The notes below the pieces were generated by a model, which saw only the letters and a list, made by a program, of their open reading frames with translations, was not told the origin of the DNA and did not search any database. This document shows, in pieces, positions 18,552-29,707 of a stretch of DNA of 63,319 nucleotides. The DNA comes from Methylococcales bacterium. Its GTDB lineage: Bacteria; Pseudomonadota; Gammaproteobacteria; Methylococcales; Methylomonadaceae. The stretch's first letter is position 1. Every line of letters begins with the position of its first letter. Where the stretch lies: NCBI GenBank assembly GCA_028712795.1, contig JAQTPT010000018.1, positions 1 to 63,319 on the forward strand, given 5' to 3'. Both the position numbers and the translations under genes were made by a program.

Positions 18552-19100
18552 ATGGCAGAACGAGAAAGCTTTGTTTTAACCAGGGATGTCAACATTGTCA
18601 CCATTCCCGACGGCACGCCCGGCACTTTAAGCAAAGGTGAAACGGTGACCCTGCACCAGTCTCTGGGTAATAATTATACCGTCGTCACTGAGAACGGCCA
18701 TATGGTGCGTATTGACGGTGCCGATGCTGATGTATTGGGCATGGAGCAGCATCAATTGAAAACACTGGTATCAGAAACCAGTCCCGAAGCAGTAGAAAAA
18801 AACTGCTGGGAAGTGATGAAAACAGTTTATGACCCGGAAATTCCGGTGAATATTGTTGATCTTGGCCTAGTTTATTATTGTAACGTAAAGCCCGTCAATG
18901 AGGTTGAAAATGCCGTCCATATCATAATGACCCTGACTGCGCCGGGTTGCGGCATGGGGCCCGTTATCCAGGGTGATGTGGAAAAATGTATCCGTGCGCT
19001 TCCGGGTGTTGCCAGTGTTGATGTTGAAGTCGTGCTTGACCCACCCTGGTCAAGGGAAATGATGTCCGAAGTGGCGCAATTGCAGTTGGGGTTATATTAG
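18552..19100 (+). CDS. sufT: Fe-S assembly factor SufT (DUF59/MIP18 family)
   Basis: The 182-residue protein has an N-terminal extension (about residues 1-70) of small beta character and a C-terminal MIP18 domain. The domain is marked by VYDPEIPVNIVDLGLVYY, the Cys-containing block LTAPGCGMGP and the closing DPPWSREMMSEVAQLQLG. SufT helps maturation of iron-sulfur proteins, but its biochemical step is not firmly established. It is the last gene of the ubiG-gph-yciK-sufT operon; other suf genes are absent here. Confidence 0.9.
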   Translation: MAERESFVLTRDVNIVTIPDGTPGTLSKGETVTLHQSLGNNYTVVTENGHMVRIDGADADVLGMEQHQLKTLVSETSPEAVEKNCWEVMKTVYDPEIPVNIVDLGLVYYCNVKPVNEVENAVHIIMTLTAPGCGMGPVIQGDVEKCIRALPGVASVDVEVVLDPPWSREMMSEVAQLQLGLY

Positions 19101-19187
19101 TTAGTTTACGGCGCAATTAGGGCATATTCATGCTTGAATAACACCGTAAAAGAGTTTCAAATTAGTTGATACATTTAGGCGGGCAAT

Positions 19188-20117
19188 GTGAAGACACTTT
19201 ATTATAGCCATCCGGATTTTCTTTTTCATGAAACGGGCACAGGCCACCCCGAATGTGCTGATCGGCTCAAAAGCATTGCTTTAGCTCTGGAATCGCCGGT
19301 ATTTTCTAATTTAATCAGGGTGTCTCCGCCGCTCGGTACTGAACAGCAAATCAGGCTGGTTCACCCGCTGTTTCATGTTGAGGCTATCCGTGCGGCGATA
19401 CCGGAACAAGGCGAGCACTATCTGGACCGTGATACGGTATTGTCGCCAGGAACGGAAAAAGCCGCTTTTCGGGCGGTTGGCGCTGTTTGTGATGCGGTTG
19501 ATAAGGTCATGGCTGGCGAGGTTGATAACGCTTTTTGCGCAATACGTCCGCCCGGTCATCATGCCGAACCGGATTTGGCCATGGGTTTTTGTCTTTTTAA
19601 TAATGTAGCGATTGCAGCCAGTTATGCGCGTCGCCACTATAATATCGATCGAATTGCAATTGTTGACTTTGATGTCCATCATGGCAATGGCACACAAGCG
19701 GTTTTTTATAACCAACCCAATGTCCTGTATGCATCTACCCATGAGATGCCCAATTACCCTGGCACGGGCTATCCGAAAGAAACTGGCGTTGGCAATATTT
19801 TTAATGTGCCGTTGGCTGCGGGTGATACGGGTGTTGAGTTCAGGAAAAAATACAACACCATTATTTTACCCGAACTGAGGAAATTCAAACCCGAATTACT
19901 GCTTGTTTCAGCGGGTTTCGACGCCCATAACGACGATCCGTTATCATCAATAAGGCTGGTGGAAGAGGATTTTGGATGGCTTACTCAAGAATTGATGGAC
20001 ATTGCTGACAGCTATTGCAAAAACAGGATCATTTCAGCATTGGAAGGGGGTTATAACCTTAAGGCTTTAGCGGCCAGTGTAGCTGTCCATGTTAATACAT
20101 TGATGGGTCGTCTTTAG
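19188..20117 (+). CDS. Histone-deacetylase family amidohydrolase
   Basis: This zinc hydrolase of the histone deacetylase/acetoin utilisation family is 309 residues long. Catalytic and metal motifs are visible: GHPECADRL near the start, the double His of PPGHHAEP, the zinc-binding DFDVHHGNGTQ and ALEGGYNL near the end. Bacterial members remove acetyl or related acyl groups from polyamines or proteins; the substrate cannot be assigned. The start is a GTG at 19188 with an AGGCGG-like ribosome site just upstream. Its end overlaps the convergent perM-like gene by 26 bases. Confidence 0.88.
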   Translation: MKTLYYSHPDFLFHETGTGHPECADRLKSIALALESPVFSNLIRVSPPLGTEQQIRLVHPLFHVEAIRAAIPEQGEHYLDRDTVLSPGTEKAAFRAVGAVCDAVDKVMAGEVDNAFCAIRPPGHHAEPDLAMGFCLFNNVAIAASYARRHYNIDRIAIVDFDVHHGNGTQAVFYNQPNVLYASTHEMPNYPGTGYPKETGVGNIFNVPLAAGDTGVEFRKKYNTIILPELRKFKPELLLVSAGFDAHNDDPLSSIRLVEEDFGWLTQELMDIADSYCKNRIISALEGGYNLKALAASVAVHVNTLMGRL

Positions 20118-21225
20118 AGCTCATATCCGCGAATATTGCGCTGTTTTTATCGCCAATTCTTGGCCATGCGGTTAAAACCGCTTTTACAACGGTTGCCAAT
20201 GGGATTGCGAAAAATACGCCCCAAAAGCCCCACAAGCCACCAAAAAATAAAATGGCGACGATAATTGCGATAGCATGTAAATTCACTGCTTCAGAAAACA
20301 ACACAGGTACCAGTACAACGCCATCTAAAGCTTGAATGATTGAGTAAGCGATAACAAGGTACATAAATTCATCACCACTTAATCCCCATTCAAAGTAAGC
20401 GACGCCAAGCACCGGAAAAGTGACCAGGGTTGCTCCTATGTAAGGGATAATGGCCTGCACGCCCATCAATACCGCCAATAACATGGCGTAATTTAGCCCC
20501 ATTGTTGCGAAGGTTGCATAACTGACAAACCAGAGAATAAATATTTCGGCAAATTTACCGCGAACATAATTACCGATCTGGATATCAACTTCTTCCCATA
20601 CATGCACGGTTAAATTACTGTTCCTGGGCATAAACTGCAAAAACCAGGAAATTAAAATATTTTTATCCTTCAAAAAGAAAAAAACCATCATGGGCACCAA
20701 AAACAGATAAATCATTGCACTCACTAAGCCCACTACTGATGCAGCCGAAAGCGACAACACATTTTGACCATAAGTTAACAATTCGCTCTGTACCGCAAAC
20801 ATCATCTGTTGAATTTTACTTTCTGAAATCAGCTTCGGATACCTTTCCGGCAGACGCATGATGCCATTTTTAGCACTGTTAATAATATCTGGAATATGTT
20901 GAATAAGCTCGACGGCCTGTTGAGAGACAAGCGGCATCAAATAAAACAATAAAAATCCTAAGCATGCTATAAAACCGGAAAACACCAGTAATACCGCCGG
21001 TAATCGTGGCATCCCTAAGTTTTCAGCTTTGCCGACCAGGCCTTCCAGTAAATAGGCCAGGACAATGGAGGCAAAAACAGGCATTAATAAGCTGGACAAT
21101 GAGTAAATCAGAATAAAACTGACAATTAAAATAATAGCCAGAGATACTGCTTGGGGGTTGGGCAAAAATCGTTTAAAGGATTCAGAAAAAAATCGCAAGT
21201 TTACAAAACGGTCTTGAGTTGTCAT
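20092..21225 (-). CDS. AI-2E/PerM family membrane transporter
   Basis: The 377-residue protein has about seven or eight membrane segments and the AI-2E transporter pattern: an N-terminal helical pair, a cytoplasmic or periplasmic amphipathic region (roughly 90-150), the FFLKDK motif, and GVQAIIPYIGATLVTFPVL. The C-terminal half has FGGLWGFWGVFFAIPL. Family members such as TqsA and PerM are linked to export of small molecules including autoinducer 2, but the substrate here is unknown. It is convergent with the deacetylase-family gene and shares 26 bases with it. Confidence 0.85.
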   Translation of the reverse strand: MTTQDRFVNLRFFSESFKRFLPNPQAVSLAIILIVSFILIYSLSSLLMPVFASIVLAYLLEGLVGKAENLGMPRLPAVLLVFSGFIACLGFLLFYLMPLVSQQAVELIQHIPDIINSAKNGIMRLPERYPKLISESKIQQMMFAVQSELLTYGQNVLSLSAASVVGLVSAMIYLFLVPMMVFFFLKDKNILISWFLQFMPRNSNLTVHVWEEVDIQIGNYVRGKFAEIFILWFVSYATFATMGLNYAMLLAVLMGVQAIIPYIGATLVTFPVLGVAYFEWGLSGDEFMYLVIAYSIIQALDGVVLVPVLFSEAVNLHAIAIIVAILFFGGLWGFWGVFFAIPLATVVKAVLTAWPRIGDKNSAIFADMSSKDDPSMY

Positions 21226-21355
21226 TAAATAACAAAATATTTTGTGTATATTAATGACATTCTACATCGAATAACGCTTTTCCAACCATGATGTTTTCCA
21301 TTTGCCCTATTGATCGGGTAAAATAAAATCCAACACTTAAAATCAGAGCCAAACT

Positions 21356-22330
21356 ATGCAAATTGATGTATTTAACGGCGATGCAGATGGTATTTGTGCT
21401 CTTGTGCAACTGCGGTTGGCAGAACCAAAGCAATCAAAGCTGGTGACTGGGGTAAAAAGGGACATCTTATTACTGGAACGCTTATCCGTACAAAAAAACG
21501 ACTCTGTAACGGTTCTGGATATTTCCTTAAAGAAAAATCGCCCGGCTCTGGATAGAATCCTGCTGCAAGGCGCCTCAGTGTTTTATGTCGATCATCATGA
21601 GTCGGGTGACATTCCGCAACATCCTAATCTTAAAGCAATTATCGATACTGCGGCAAACAGATGCACCAGTCTGTTGGTTGATAAACACTTAGGAGGGAAA
21701 TACCGTGCATGGGCGGTTACCGCGGCTTTTGGGGATAATCTGATTGACACTGCAGAACAGGCCGCCTATAGCCTTTCGTTATCCGCAAACCAACTTACGC
21801 AACTTAAAGATTTGGGGGTTTGCATCAATTATAACGGCTATGGTAGCAGCCTTGCTGATTTGCATTTCCCACCGGATTTGCTTTATCGTGAATTGGCAGC
21901 CTACGAGTCGCCTTTTGACTTTATGGCCGATAACTTAACCACATACCAAAAACTATTAACCGGTTATGCAGAAGATATGGTTCATGCCAGGCACATTAAA
22001 CCAGAATACCTAACTGATGCCATTGCGGTTTATATTCTGCCGGATGAGCCTTGGGCAAGACGAATTAGCGGTGTATTGGGTAACGAACTTGCCAATCAAA
22101 ACCCGGTAAGCGCTCATGCAGTTATAAGTTACAATGATCAAGGAGGTTATCAAATCAGTGTCCGTGCGCCATTAACCAAGAATTCAGGGGCCGATGAATT
22201 GTGCTCTTTATTTCCAACTGGAGGGGGGCGTAAAAGCGCGGCCGGCATCAATCATTTGCCAATGAATGAATTGCCAGGTTTTATTTCAGCATTCGCAAAA
22301 AAATACACTAAGGAATTAAGCACCCTATAA
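21356..22330 (+). CDS. DHH-superfamily phosphoesterase-like protein
   Basis: The 324-residue protein begins VFNGDADGICALVQLRL, containing a DAD motif as in DHH phosphoesterases, and has the family DHH triad in YVDHHESGD. A glycine-rich segment FPTGGGRKSAAGINHLP near the C-terminus resembles the DHHA1 substrate domain. Relatives include RecJ, NrnA and exopolyphosphatases, so it probably hydrolyses a phosphodiester or pyrophosphate using manganese. The exact substrate is not assigned. It is transcribed alone, just upstream of a decayed cysC. Confidence 0.75.
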   Translation: MQIDVFNGDADGICALVQLRLAEPKQSKLVTGVKRDILLLERLSVQKNDSVTVLDISLKKNRPALDRILLQGASVFYVDHHESGDIPQHPNLKAIIDTAANRCTSLLVDKHLGGKYRAWAVTAAFGDNLIDTAEQAAYSLSLSANQLTQLKDLGVCINYNGYGSSLADLHFPPDLLYRELAAYESPFDFMADNLTTYQKLLTGYAEDMVHARHIKPEYLTDAIAVYILPDEPWARRISGVLGNELANQNPVSAHAVISYNDQGGYQISVRAPLTKNSGADELCSLFPTGGGRKSAAGINHLPMNELPGFISAFAKKYTKELSTL

Positions 22331-22335
22331 CCGAG

Positions 22336-23044
22336 ATGACGAAGAAAAGCACTAATACTGTATGGCATAAAGCAACTATAACCCGTGCCGATAGGGAAGC
22401 ACGGCATAAAAAGCAAAAGTGTTTTCCTCTGGCTTACCGGGTTATCGGGTATAGTCAAATCCACTTTGGCTCACGCAGTGGAAGAAAATTTACATAGAGT
22501 TGGTGTTACCAGCTATGTAGTTGATGGCAATAATGCCCGTCATGGGTTGTGCAGCGATTTGGGTTTTTGCGATCCTGATCGTGTTGAGAACATCAGGCGA
22601 GTTGGTGAAATAGCAAAGTTGAATATAGAAGCTGGGATTATCACCTTAACGGTCTTTATTTCCCCTTTTAAATCCGATCGTGATGATGCGCGGAAACAAA
22701 TGCCGCATGGTGATTTTTTGGAAATATATTGCCAATGTCCAATCGAAGCCTGCGAACAATGCGCGATGTAAAAGGTTAGTATAAATAAGCCAGGGAAAGG
22801 GGAGACCCTTTTTTTTTCGGCATTGGTTCTCCATACGAAGCGCCGGAGAAGCCTGAACCCGTTGTCAATACTTACGAACTAAGGAACGAGCATGAAATAA
22901 GTCGAGCAACTTGGAACTCACATACCATTAATGCCGGGCTTATCGAAGCATGAACTTGATCAAGCTATTTCATGCTCGTTCCTAACTTTGGATGAAAACG
23001 TTCAAAAAGTGTTAAACCTGCTTATGCAAGGAAGGATTATTTAG
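22336..23044 (+). pseudogene. cysC: Adenylylsulfate kinase cysC, decayed and interrupted
   Basis: An ATG at 22336 opens a frame reading [20 protein letters not shown], the typical CysC N-terminus. The frame then shifts near 22420 into [10 protein letters not shown]. The P-loop reads GLSGIVKST instead of GLSGSGKST, so ATP binding would be lost. A second shift follows ACEQ at about 22752, then two in-frame stops. The conserved SPYEAPEKPEPVVNT segment is still readable near 22841. A 102-base inverted-repeat element interrupts the gene at 22882-22983, after which TLDENVQKVLNLLMQG, the expected C-terminal tail, continues to a stop at 23042. An intact enzyme would phosphorylate APS to PAPS. Confidence 0.9.
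22882..22983. mobile_element. MITE-like inverted-repeat element inside cysC
   Basis: Perfect 18-bp arms (AGGAACGAGCATGAAATA at 22882-22899 and its reverse complement at 22966-22983) flank 66 bases with no coding capacity. The CysC reading frame resumes on the far side, so the element is an insertion. The arm resembles the sequence at 63194-63225, next to a transposase remnant. That suggests mobilisation by a related insertion sequence. Confidence 0.75.
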
Positions 23045-23153
23045 GTCGCTGGCTTCTAAGCCATAATTACAATATGTTTATTAAGAGGTGTTAAGATCAA
23101 TAAAATATTTCGCGTATTTTGAAACAACTACACAAATTAAGGAAAAGAATATT

Positions 23154-24554
23154 ATGATTCCCGTTATCTTATCAGGTGGCTCAGGTACAAGGCTCTGGCC
23201 ACTTTCTCGCGGACACTATCCGAAACAATTTCTGCCGCTGGTTTCTGATCACACAATGGTTCAGGAAACGGTGCTTAGGCTGGATGGGCTTAAAGGATTA
23301 AAGGCGCCTCTTGCGGTGTGCAATGAAGATCACCGTTTTATGATGGCGGAACAATTATGGGAAATAGGCGCAAAACCAGGGGCTATTATTCTAGAACCCA
23401 TGGGCAGGAACACCGCACCCGCAGTCGCTATGGCGGCCTTAACAGCGACTTCTGAGGATGATGTTTTACTGATATTGCCTGCTGACCATGTCATATCCGA
23501 TTTGGAGGTTTTTCATAAAGCAGTTATTCAGGCAAAAGCGTTGGCTGAGCAGGGATTTTTGGTTACCTTTGGCATAGTGCCTACTGAACCTGAAACGGGA
23601 TATGGTTACATCAAGCGTGACACTTTTCAGCATGGTTCAGCTTACAGCGTGGCGGCATTTGTTGAAAAGCCCGATGCTGAGACAGCAAAACATTATCTCA
23701 AAAGTGGTGACTTTTATTGGAATAGCGGGATGTTTGCTTTCAAGGCCGGAAGTTTTCTGGCCGAGTTGGAAAAATTTAATCCGGACATGCTGGCCATTTG
23801 CCGGCAAGCGCTTAAAGCGGCAAAAATTGACATGGATTTTGTCCGGTTGGATAAAGAAATATTTTCTACATGTCCTGCTGATTCAATCGACTATGCCGTT
23901 ATGGAGAAAACAGACAAGGCCGTTGTCATCCCTCTGGATGCGGGGTGGAATGATGTTGGGTCATGGTCTGCATTATGGGATGTGACCGATAAAGACCCTT
24001 TCGGAAATGCCATTAGCGGCGATGTATTGACCGTTGATACCCGAAATTCATTCATACATGCTCACAGTAAGCTGGTTGCAGTTATTGGCGTTACTGATCT
24101 TGTTATTGTGGAAACGGATGATGCGGTGATGATTTCATCCAAAGACCGGGTTCAGGAAGTTAAACAAATTGTTGACCAGTTAAAGGTTCTTGGACGAAGC
24201 GAAGCGAATATTCACCGGAAAGCTTACCGTCCCTGGGGACATTATGATTTGGTTGATACGGGCGAGCGCCACCAGACTAAACGAATAGTGGTCAAGCCGG
24301 GAGGAAAATTATCCGTTCAGAAGCATCACCATCGTGCGGAGCATTGGGTTGTTGTTAAAGGCACTGCACTGGTTACCAAGGGCGATGAAAAACTGTTGAT
24401 CACCGAAAATGAATCCATTTATATTCCCTTGGGTATTGTGCATTGTCTTGAAAACCCCGGAGTTATACCTTTGGAGATCGTTGAAGTCCAATCGGGAAGT
24501 TATCTGGGAGAAGATGATATCGTTCGTTTTAACGATCAATACGGACGTGTTTGA
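23154..24554 (+). CDS. manC: Mannose-1-phosphate guanylyltransferase / mannose-6-phosphate isomerase
   Basis: This bifunctional type II enzyme makes GDP-mannose. The N-terminal nucleotidyltransferase has VILSGGSGTRLWPLSRGHYPK, the EPMGRNTAPA block and FVEKPDAETA. The C-terminal cupin isomerase domain starts near residue 350, with RPWGHYDLVDTGERHQ and the zinc-binding segment KLSVQKHHHRAEHWVVV. The ATG at 23154 follows an AAGGAA ribosome site; an upstream in-frame GTG at 23088 would add 22 unrelated residues. It is the first intact gene after the cysC remnant and lies upstream of galU. Together with manB at 40.8 kb it supplies GDP-mannose for polysaccharide. Confidence 0.95.
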   Translation: MIPVILSGGSGTRLWPLSRGHYPKQFLPLVSDHTMVQETVLRLDGLKGLKAPLAVCNEDHRFMMAEQLWEIGAKPGAIILEPMGRNTAPAVAMAALTATSEDDVLLILPADHVISDLEVFHKAVIQAKALAEQGFLVTFGIVPTEPETGYGYIKRDTFQHGSAYSVAAFVEKPDAETAKHYLKSGDFYWNSGMFAFKAGSFLAELEKFNPDMLAICRQALKAAKIDMDFVRLDKEIFSTCPADSIDYAVMEKTDKAVVIPLDAGWNDVGSWSALWDVTDKDPFGNAISGDVLTVDTRNSFIHAHSKLVAVIGVTDLVIVETDDAVMISSKDRVQEVKQIVDQLKVLGRSEANIHRKAYRPWGHYDLVDTGERHQTKRIVVKPGGKLSVQKHHHRAEHWVVVKGTALVTKGDEKLLITENESIYIPLGIVHCLENPGVIPLEIVEVQSGSYLGEDDIVRFNDQYGRV

Positions 24555-24644
24555 TGGTGTGAAAGCGTAAGATAAATGGCGCAAGAAGAAGGAGTCAGGC
24601 TCGTTCGCCTTGCGCCTTATTTTTAATTTAAATGGAAACAATTA

Positions 24645-25526
24645 ATGAGTAGAATAATTACCAAGGCAGTTTTCCCGGTTGCGGGATTAGGAACGCGTTT
24701 TTTGCCGGCAACCAAGGGTATCCCCAAAGAGATGTTGCCGATTGTTGATAAGCCTTTGATTCAATATGCTGTTGAAGAAGCGGTTGCAGCGGGTATTGAC
24801 ACCATGGTCTTTATCACCGGGCGCAGCAAAAACTCAATAACTGACCATTTCGACAAGGCCTATGAGCTGGAAAAAGAGCTGGAGGCAAAAAATAAAACCG
24901 AATTGCTTAAGCTGATCCGGGATATTGTGCCACCCCATGTATCTTGTGTTTTTATAAGACAATCCGAGGCCTTGGGTCTGGGTCATGCGGTTTATTGCGC
25001 CAAGCCTGTTATTGGTGATGAGCCTTTTGCCGTGATACTGGCGGATGACTTGATCGAAGATGCTGACCGAGGTTGTATGGCTCAGATGGTTGAGCTTTAC
25101 GAACAAAAAAACACTTCTATATTAGGCGTTGAAAGGGTTGATCCATCAGAAACGGCTAGTTATGGCATTGTGAAAACCGGTGAGTCTTCAGAAAAATCAG
25201 CGCCAATTGAAATAATTGTTGAGAAACCCAAGCCGGAAGAGGCGCCCTCAAATTTAGCGGTAGTCGGCCGGTATATATTGACACCCGCAATTTTTGACAA
25301 AATCGAAAAATCCGGCAGGGGCGCGGGCGGTGAAATTCAATTAACCGATGCAATTGCTGATTTACTAAATGATGAACAGGTTTTGGCATTCGAATTTGAA
25401 GGCAGGCGTTATGATTGTGGTTCCAAGCTTGGTTTTTTAATAGCGACCGTAGAGCATGGCCTACTGCATAAAGAGTTAAAAGATGACTTTTTAGATTACC
25501 TTAAAAAGTTAACCAAAAAGTTTTAG
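24645..25526 (+). CDS. galU: UTP-glucose-1-phosphate uridylyltransferase GalU
   Basis: GalU makes UDP-glucose from UTP and glucose-1-phosphate. The 293-residue protein shows the expected blocks: FPVAGLGTRFLPATKGIPKE, the catalytic region RQSEALGLGHAV, VILADDLI, VEKPKPEEAPSNLAVVGRYI and GGEIQLTDAIADL, ending in the substrate-binding GRRYDCGSKLGFL. It follows manC by 90 bases. The product feeds the UDP-glucose dehydrogenase gene at 31 kb. A hairpin terminator lies downstream. Confidence 0.95.
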   Translation: MSRIITKAVFPVAGLGTRFLPATKGIPKEMLPIVDKPLIQYAVEEAVAAGIDTMVFITGRSKNSITDHFDKAYELEKELEAKNKTELLKLIRDIVPPHVSCVFIRQSEALGLGHAVYCAKPVIGDEPFAVILADDLIEDADRGCMAQMVELYEQKNTSILGVERVDPSETASYGIVKTGESSEKSAPIEIIVEKPKPEEAPSNLAVVGRYILTPAIFDKIEKSGRGAGGEIQLTDAIADLLNDEQVLAFEFEGRRYDCGSKLGFLIATVEHGLLHKELKDDFLDYLKKLTKKF

Positions 25527-25572
25527 ATATAAAAACTGGCGGTAAGGTTAAGGCAGGTTTTAAAAATCACTA

Positions 25573-25613
25573 CCAGGGGACACGAGGTTTTATTTTCCTT
25601 CGTGTCCACCTGG
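25573..25613. terminator. Bidirectional terminator between galU and the glycosyltransferase
   Basis: GGACACGA and TCGTGTCC pair, with an outer CCAGG/CCTGG extension, and the loop is T-rich. The hairpin lies 46 bases past the galU stop and before the stop of the convergent glycosyltransferase gene, so it can serve both. Confidence 0.65.
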
Positions 25614-25659
25614 CGAATAATAAAATTAAAATATTAATCCCCTAATAACCGGACGTATG

Positions 25660-26391
25660 TTAATCTGCTTCAACTTCTTTAATTACTGGAAGTTTTGCGC
25701 GATTCTGTAACCAAATAACCCCAAATAAATCAATAACTCCCGCCCAAAGCCGATCTAATGTGCCGTATTTTGAATGGCCGCTAGTTCTGGATCTATGATT
25801 GACTGGCTCGGAAATCACCTGACCACCCGCCCTTAGAATCAAGGCAGGTAAAAAGCGATGCATATGATCAAAATAAGGCAAGCCCAGAAAGTTATCCCTA
25901 GAAAATACTTTTAAGCCGCATCCAGTGTCCGGCGTATTATCACCCAGTAAACGCGAACGGACGCCATTGGCCACTTTGGAAGAAAAAAGCCGCCACGAAG
26001 AATCGTAACGTTTGTTTCGCCATCCGGCCACCATCCATAAATCCCCTTTGGTTTCATTTTTCCTTATTAATACGTCGTACAAACGAGGAATATCAGCGGG
26101 ATCATTTTGACCATCGCCATCCAGAGTGGCAATCCAGGGATAGTTTGCGGCTTTGACACCCGTATAAATAGCGGTGCTTTGTCCACAACTTTGCTGATGC
26201 CGAATGACTCTCAGGGCTGGAAAGTCTCGAAGGGCCTGTTTTAAAATAGCCTCTGTCCGGTCGTTACTTCCGTCATCAACATAAATGATTTCATAGGCAT
26301 CTGCTTGACCCATGGCATTAACGATCTCTTCTATTAAGGGGACAATATTGCCGGCTTCATTATGAACAGGAACAACAACAGAAATTTTCAC
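25660..26391 (-). CDS. Family 2 glycosyltransferase, dolichol-phosphate mannosyltransferase-like
   Basis: The 243-residue protein begins MKISVVVPVHNEAGNIVPLI and has the nucleotide-sugar Asp motif IIYVDDGSNDRTE, then the DxD-like ATLDGDGQNDP. The region DTGCGLKVFSRDNFLGLPYF and HRSRTSGHSKYG matches the DPM1/GtrB type that loads a sugar onto a polyprenyl phosphate. No transmembrane extension follows, so it is the soluble short form. The lipid and sugar are not determined. It is convergent with galU. Confidence 0.85.
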   Translation of the reverse strand: MKISVVVPVHNEAGNIVPLIEEIVNAMGQADAYEIIYVDDGSNDRTEAILKQALRDFPALRVIRHQQSCGQSTAIYTGVKAANYPWIATLDGDGQNDPADIPRLYDVLIRKNETKGDLWMVAGWRNKRYDSSWRLFSSKVANGVRSRLLGDNTPDTGCGLKVFSRDNFLGLPYFDHMHRFLPALILRAGGQVISEPVNHRSRTSGHSKYGTLDRLWAGVIDLFGVIWLQNRAKLPVIKEVEAD

Positions 26392-26447
26392 AGACTATCC
26401 TAATTAAAAATTTTATTTACAGCGCGTGAACAAGGGAAAAATAAACT

Positions 26448-26610
26448 TAGGCGATTTCCGGCAAAGAATATACCCAACTTGCTAGTCTTTTTGCCCATTG
26501 TCCGCGTTGTAAAAAGGATTACATAGCCAGCTATGCGCACCTTTTTACGCCTTGAAAATGAACAAAAATCCTGCACAATTTGGGTATATTCATTCTTGGA
26601 AATCGCCTTA
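26448..26610. mobile_element. 163-bp inverted-repeat element upstream of thiC
   Basis: Arms of about 28 bases, sharing AGGCGATTTCC and GAATATACCCAA, face each other at 26448-26478 and 26577-26610. A second internal inverted repeat (GTAAAAAGG / CCTTTTTACGC) lies around ACATAGCCAGCTATG. There is no coding capacity. The pattern fits a MITE or a structured intergenic repeat. GGTATATTCATTCTT of the right arm recurs near 40742. Confidence 0.65.
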
Positions 26611-26849
26611 TTATTTTAATGCGAACCGAAATTCACGCACTCTTGACTCCATATGATATAAAAAATACCTAAAAAGACCTAAAAATATCGCCACAATTAA
26701 CTCTAAATCATTGATTATTAAGCTTGCCAACAACTAAGTTGATTGTTAAAACTGGTTGTTTTATAAGATGTTTATAGAGCTTATGATACTGCTAGTGCTT
26801 GCAATCCGTGCCATTATCCTTTAACTTAGTGCCACATCCGTAAAGGCTA

Positions 26850-28860
<2,011 letters not shown>

Positions 28861-29029
28861 CCAGGATCAGGGTAGCGGGCGTAATCCTGTTACTCCAAGC
28901 CAGGTTCCCGGCTTTACAATAATTTGATCAGGAAAGAATCAGGGCATCGTAGCCAACGGCTGCTATCGGAGTGGAAGGAAACACTTAAGCCGTTATCGTT
29001 TGAAATAGCGGCATAAATTAGGTAATTAT

Positions 29030-29623
29030 ATGGAAGAGAAAAAAAACATTGTAATTAAAATTAAATATCCTTCTGCCGGTAAAAAGGCGGAACATGACGT
29101 TCCGGCACCAAAAGTGATAACTGAATGGAATATCAAACGGGTATTGCTGGCTCTTTCCGGCATTTTATTGTTTATTGCCGCGTTATACTTTTTTTTAAAG
29201 TCCGATAGCCAAGACACGAACGTGAAGCCCCAGGCTGTTTTGCCCGAAAAAATAGTTAGTGCGCCTGTAAAGCCAAAAATTGAGATTAATAACAATATCA
29301 TCAGAGCGTTGCTGACTTTTAAAATTAATAATGAGGAGCCGGTAGGTGAAATAGCATTGCCTATGAAGCTCAGTAAAAAAAGTTCAACATCGGTTTATTA
29401 TTTTGTTGAACTTAAGGCAATGAAAGGCCACACGGTTTACCACGAGTGGTTGTTGGATGATAAGCTTATTACCCGAAAAAAAGTTAATATATCGGATGAT
29501 AGATGGCGGACGTCTAGCCGCCAATTGTTTGTTTATAGCGACAGGACGAAATGGACTGCAAGGCTGGTTGATGAAACAGGCCAGGTATTAAATGAAATTC
29601 GCTTCAATGTTATTTATGAATAA
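29030..29623 (+). CDS. DUF2914 domain membrane protein
   Basis: The 197-residue protein has a cytoplasmic N-terminus of about 40 residues, one membrane helix (about 42-62) and a periplasmic DUF2914 domain (about 90-197). The domain shows YYFVELKAMKGHTVYHEWLL, the W-R-T-S-S segment and WTARLVDETGQVLNEIRFNV. DUF2914 has no established biochemical activity. The gene sits between thiC and the convergent amidase gene, with no operon partner on its strand. Confidence 0.8.
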   Translation: MEEKKNIVIKIKYPSAGKKAEHDVPAPKVITEWNIKRVLLALSGILLFIAALYFFLKSDSQDTNVKPQAVLPEKIVSAPVKPKIEINNNIIRALLTFKINNEEPVGEIALPMKLSKKSSTSVYYFVELKAMKGHTVYHEWLLDDKLITRKKVNISDDRWRTSSRQLFVYSDRTKWTARLVDETGQVLNEIRFNVIYE

Positions 29624-29644
29624 GTTAGGCGATATTCTGAGATA

Positions 29645-29701
29645 AACAATGGGCTATTAAGCAACAAACATTCTGGAACTGAATTGCCGGTACCCATTGT
29701 T
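29645..29701. terminator. Hairpin in the convergent intergenic region after the DUF2914 gene
   Basis: AACAATGGG (29645-29653) and CCCATTGTT (29693-29701) are perfect reverse complements. ATTAAGCA and TGCTTAAT lie next to the arms, so an alternative pairing is possible. There is no clear T-run. A bidirectional terminator is plausible from position only. Confidence 0.35.
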
Positions 29702-29707
29702 ACCTGC

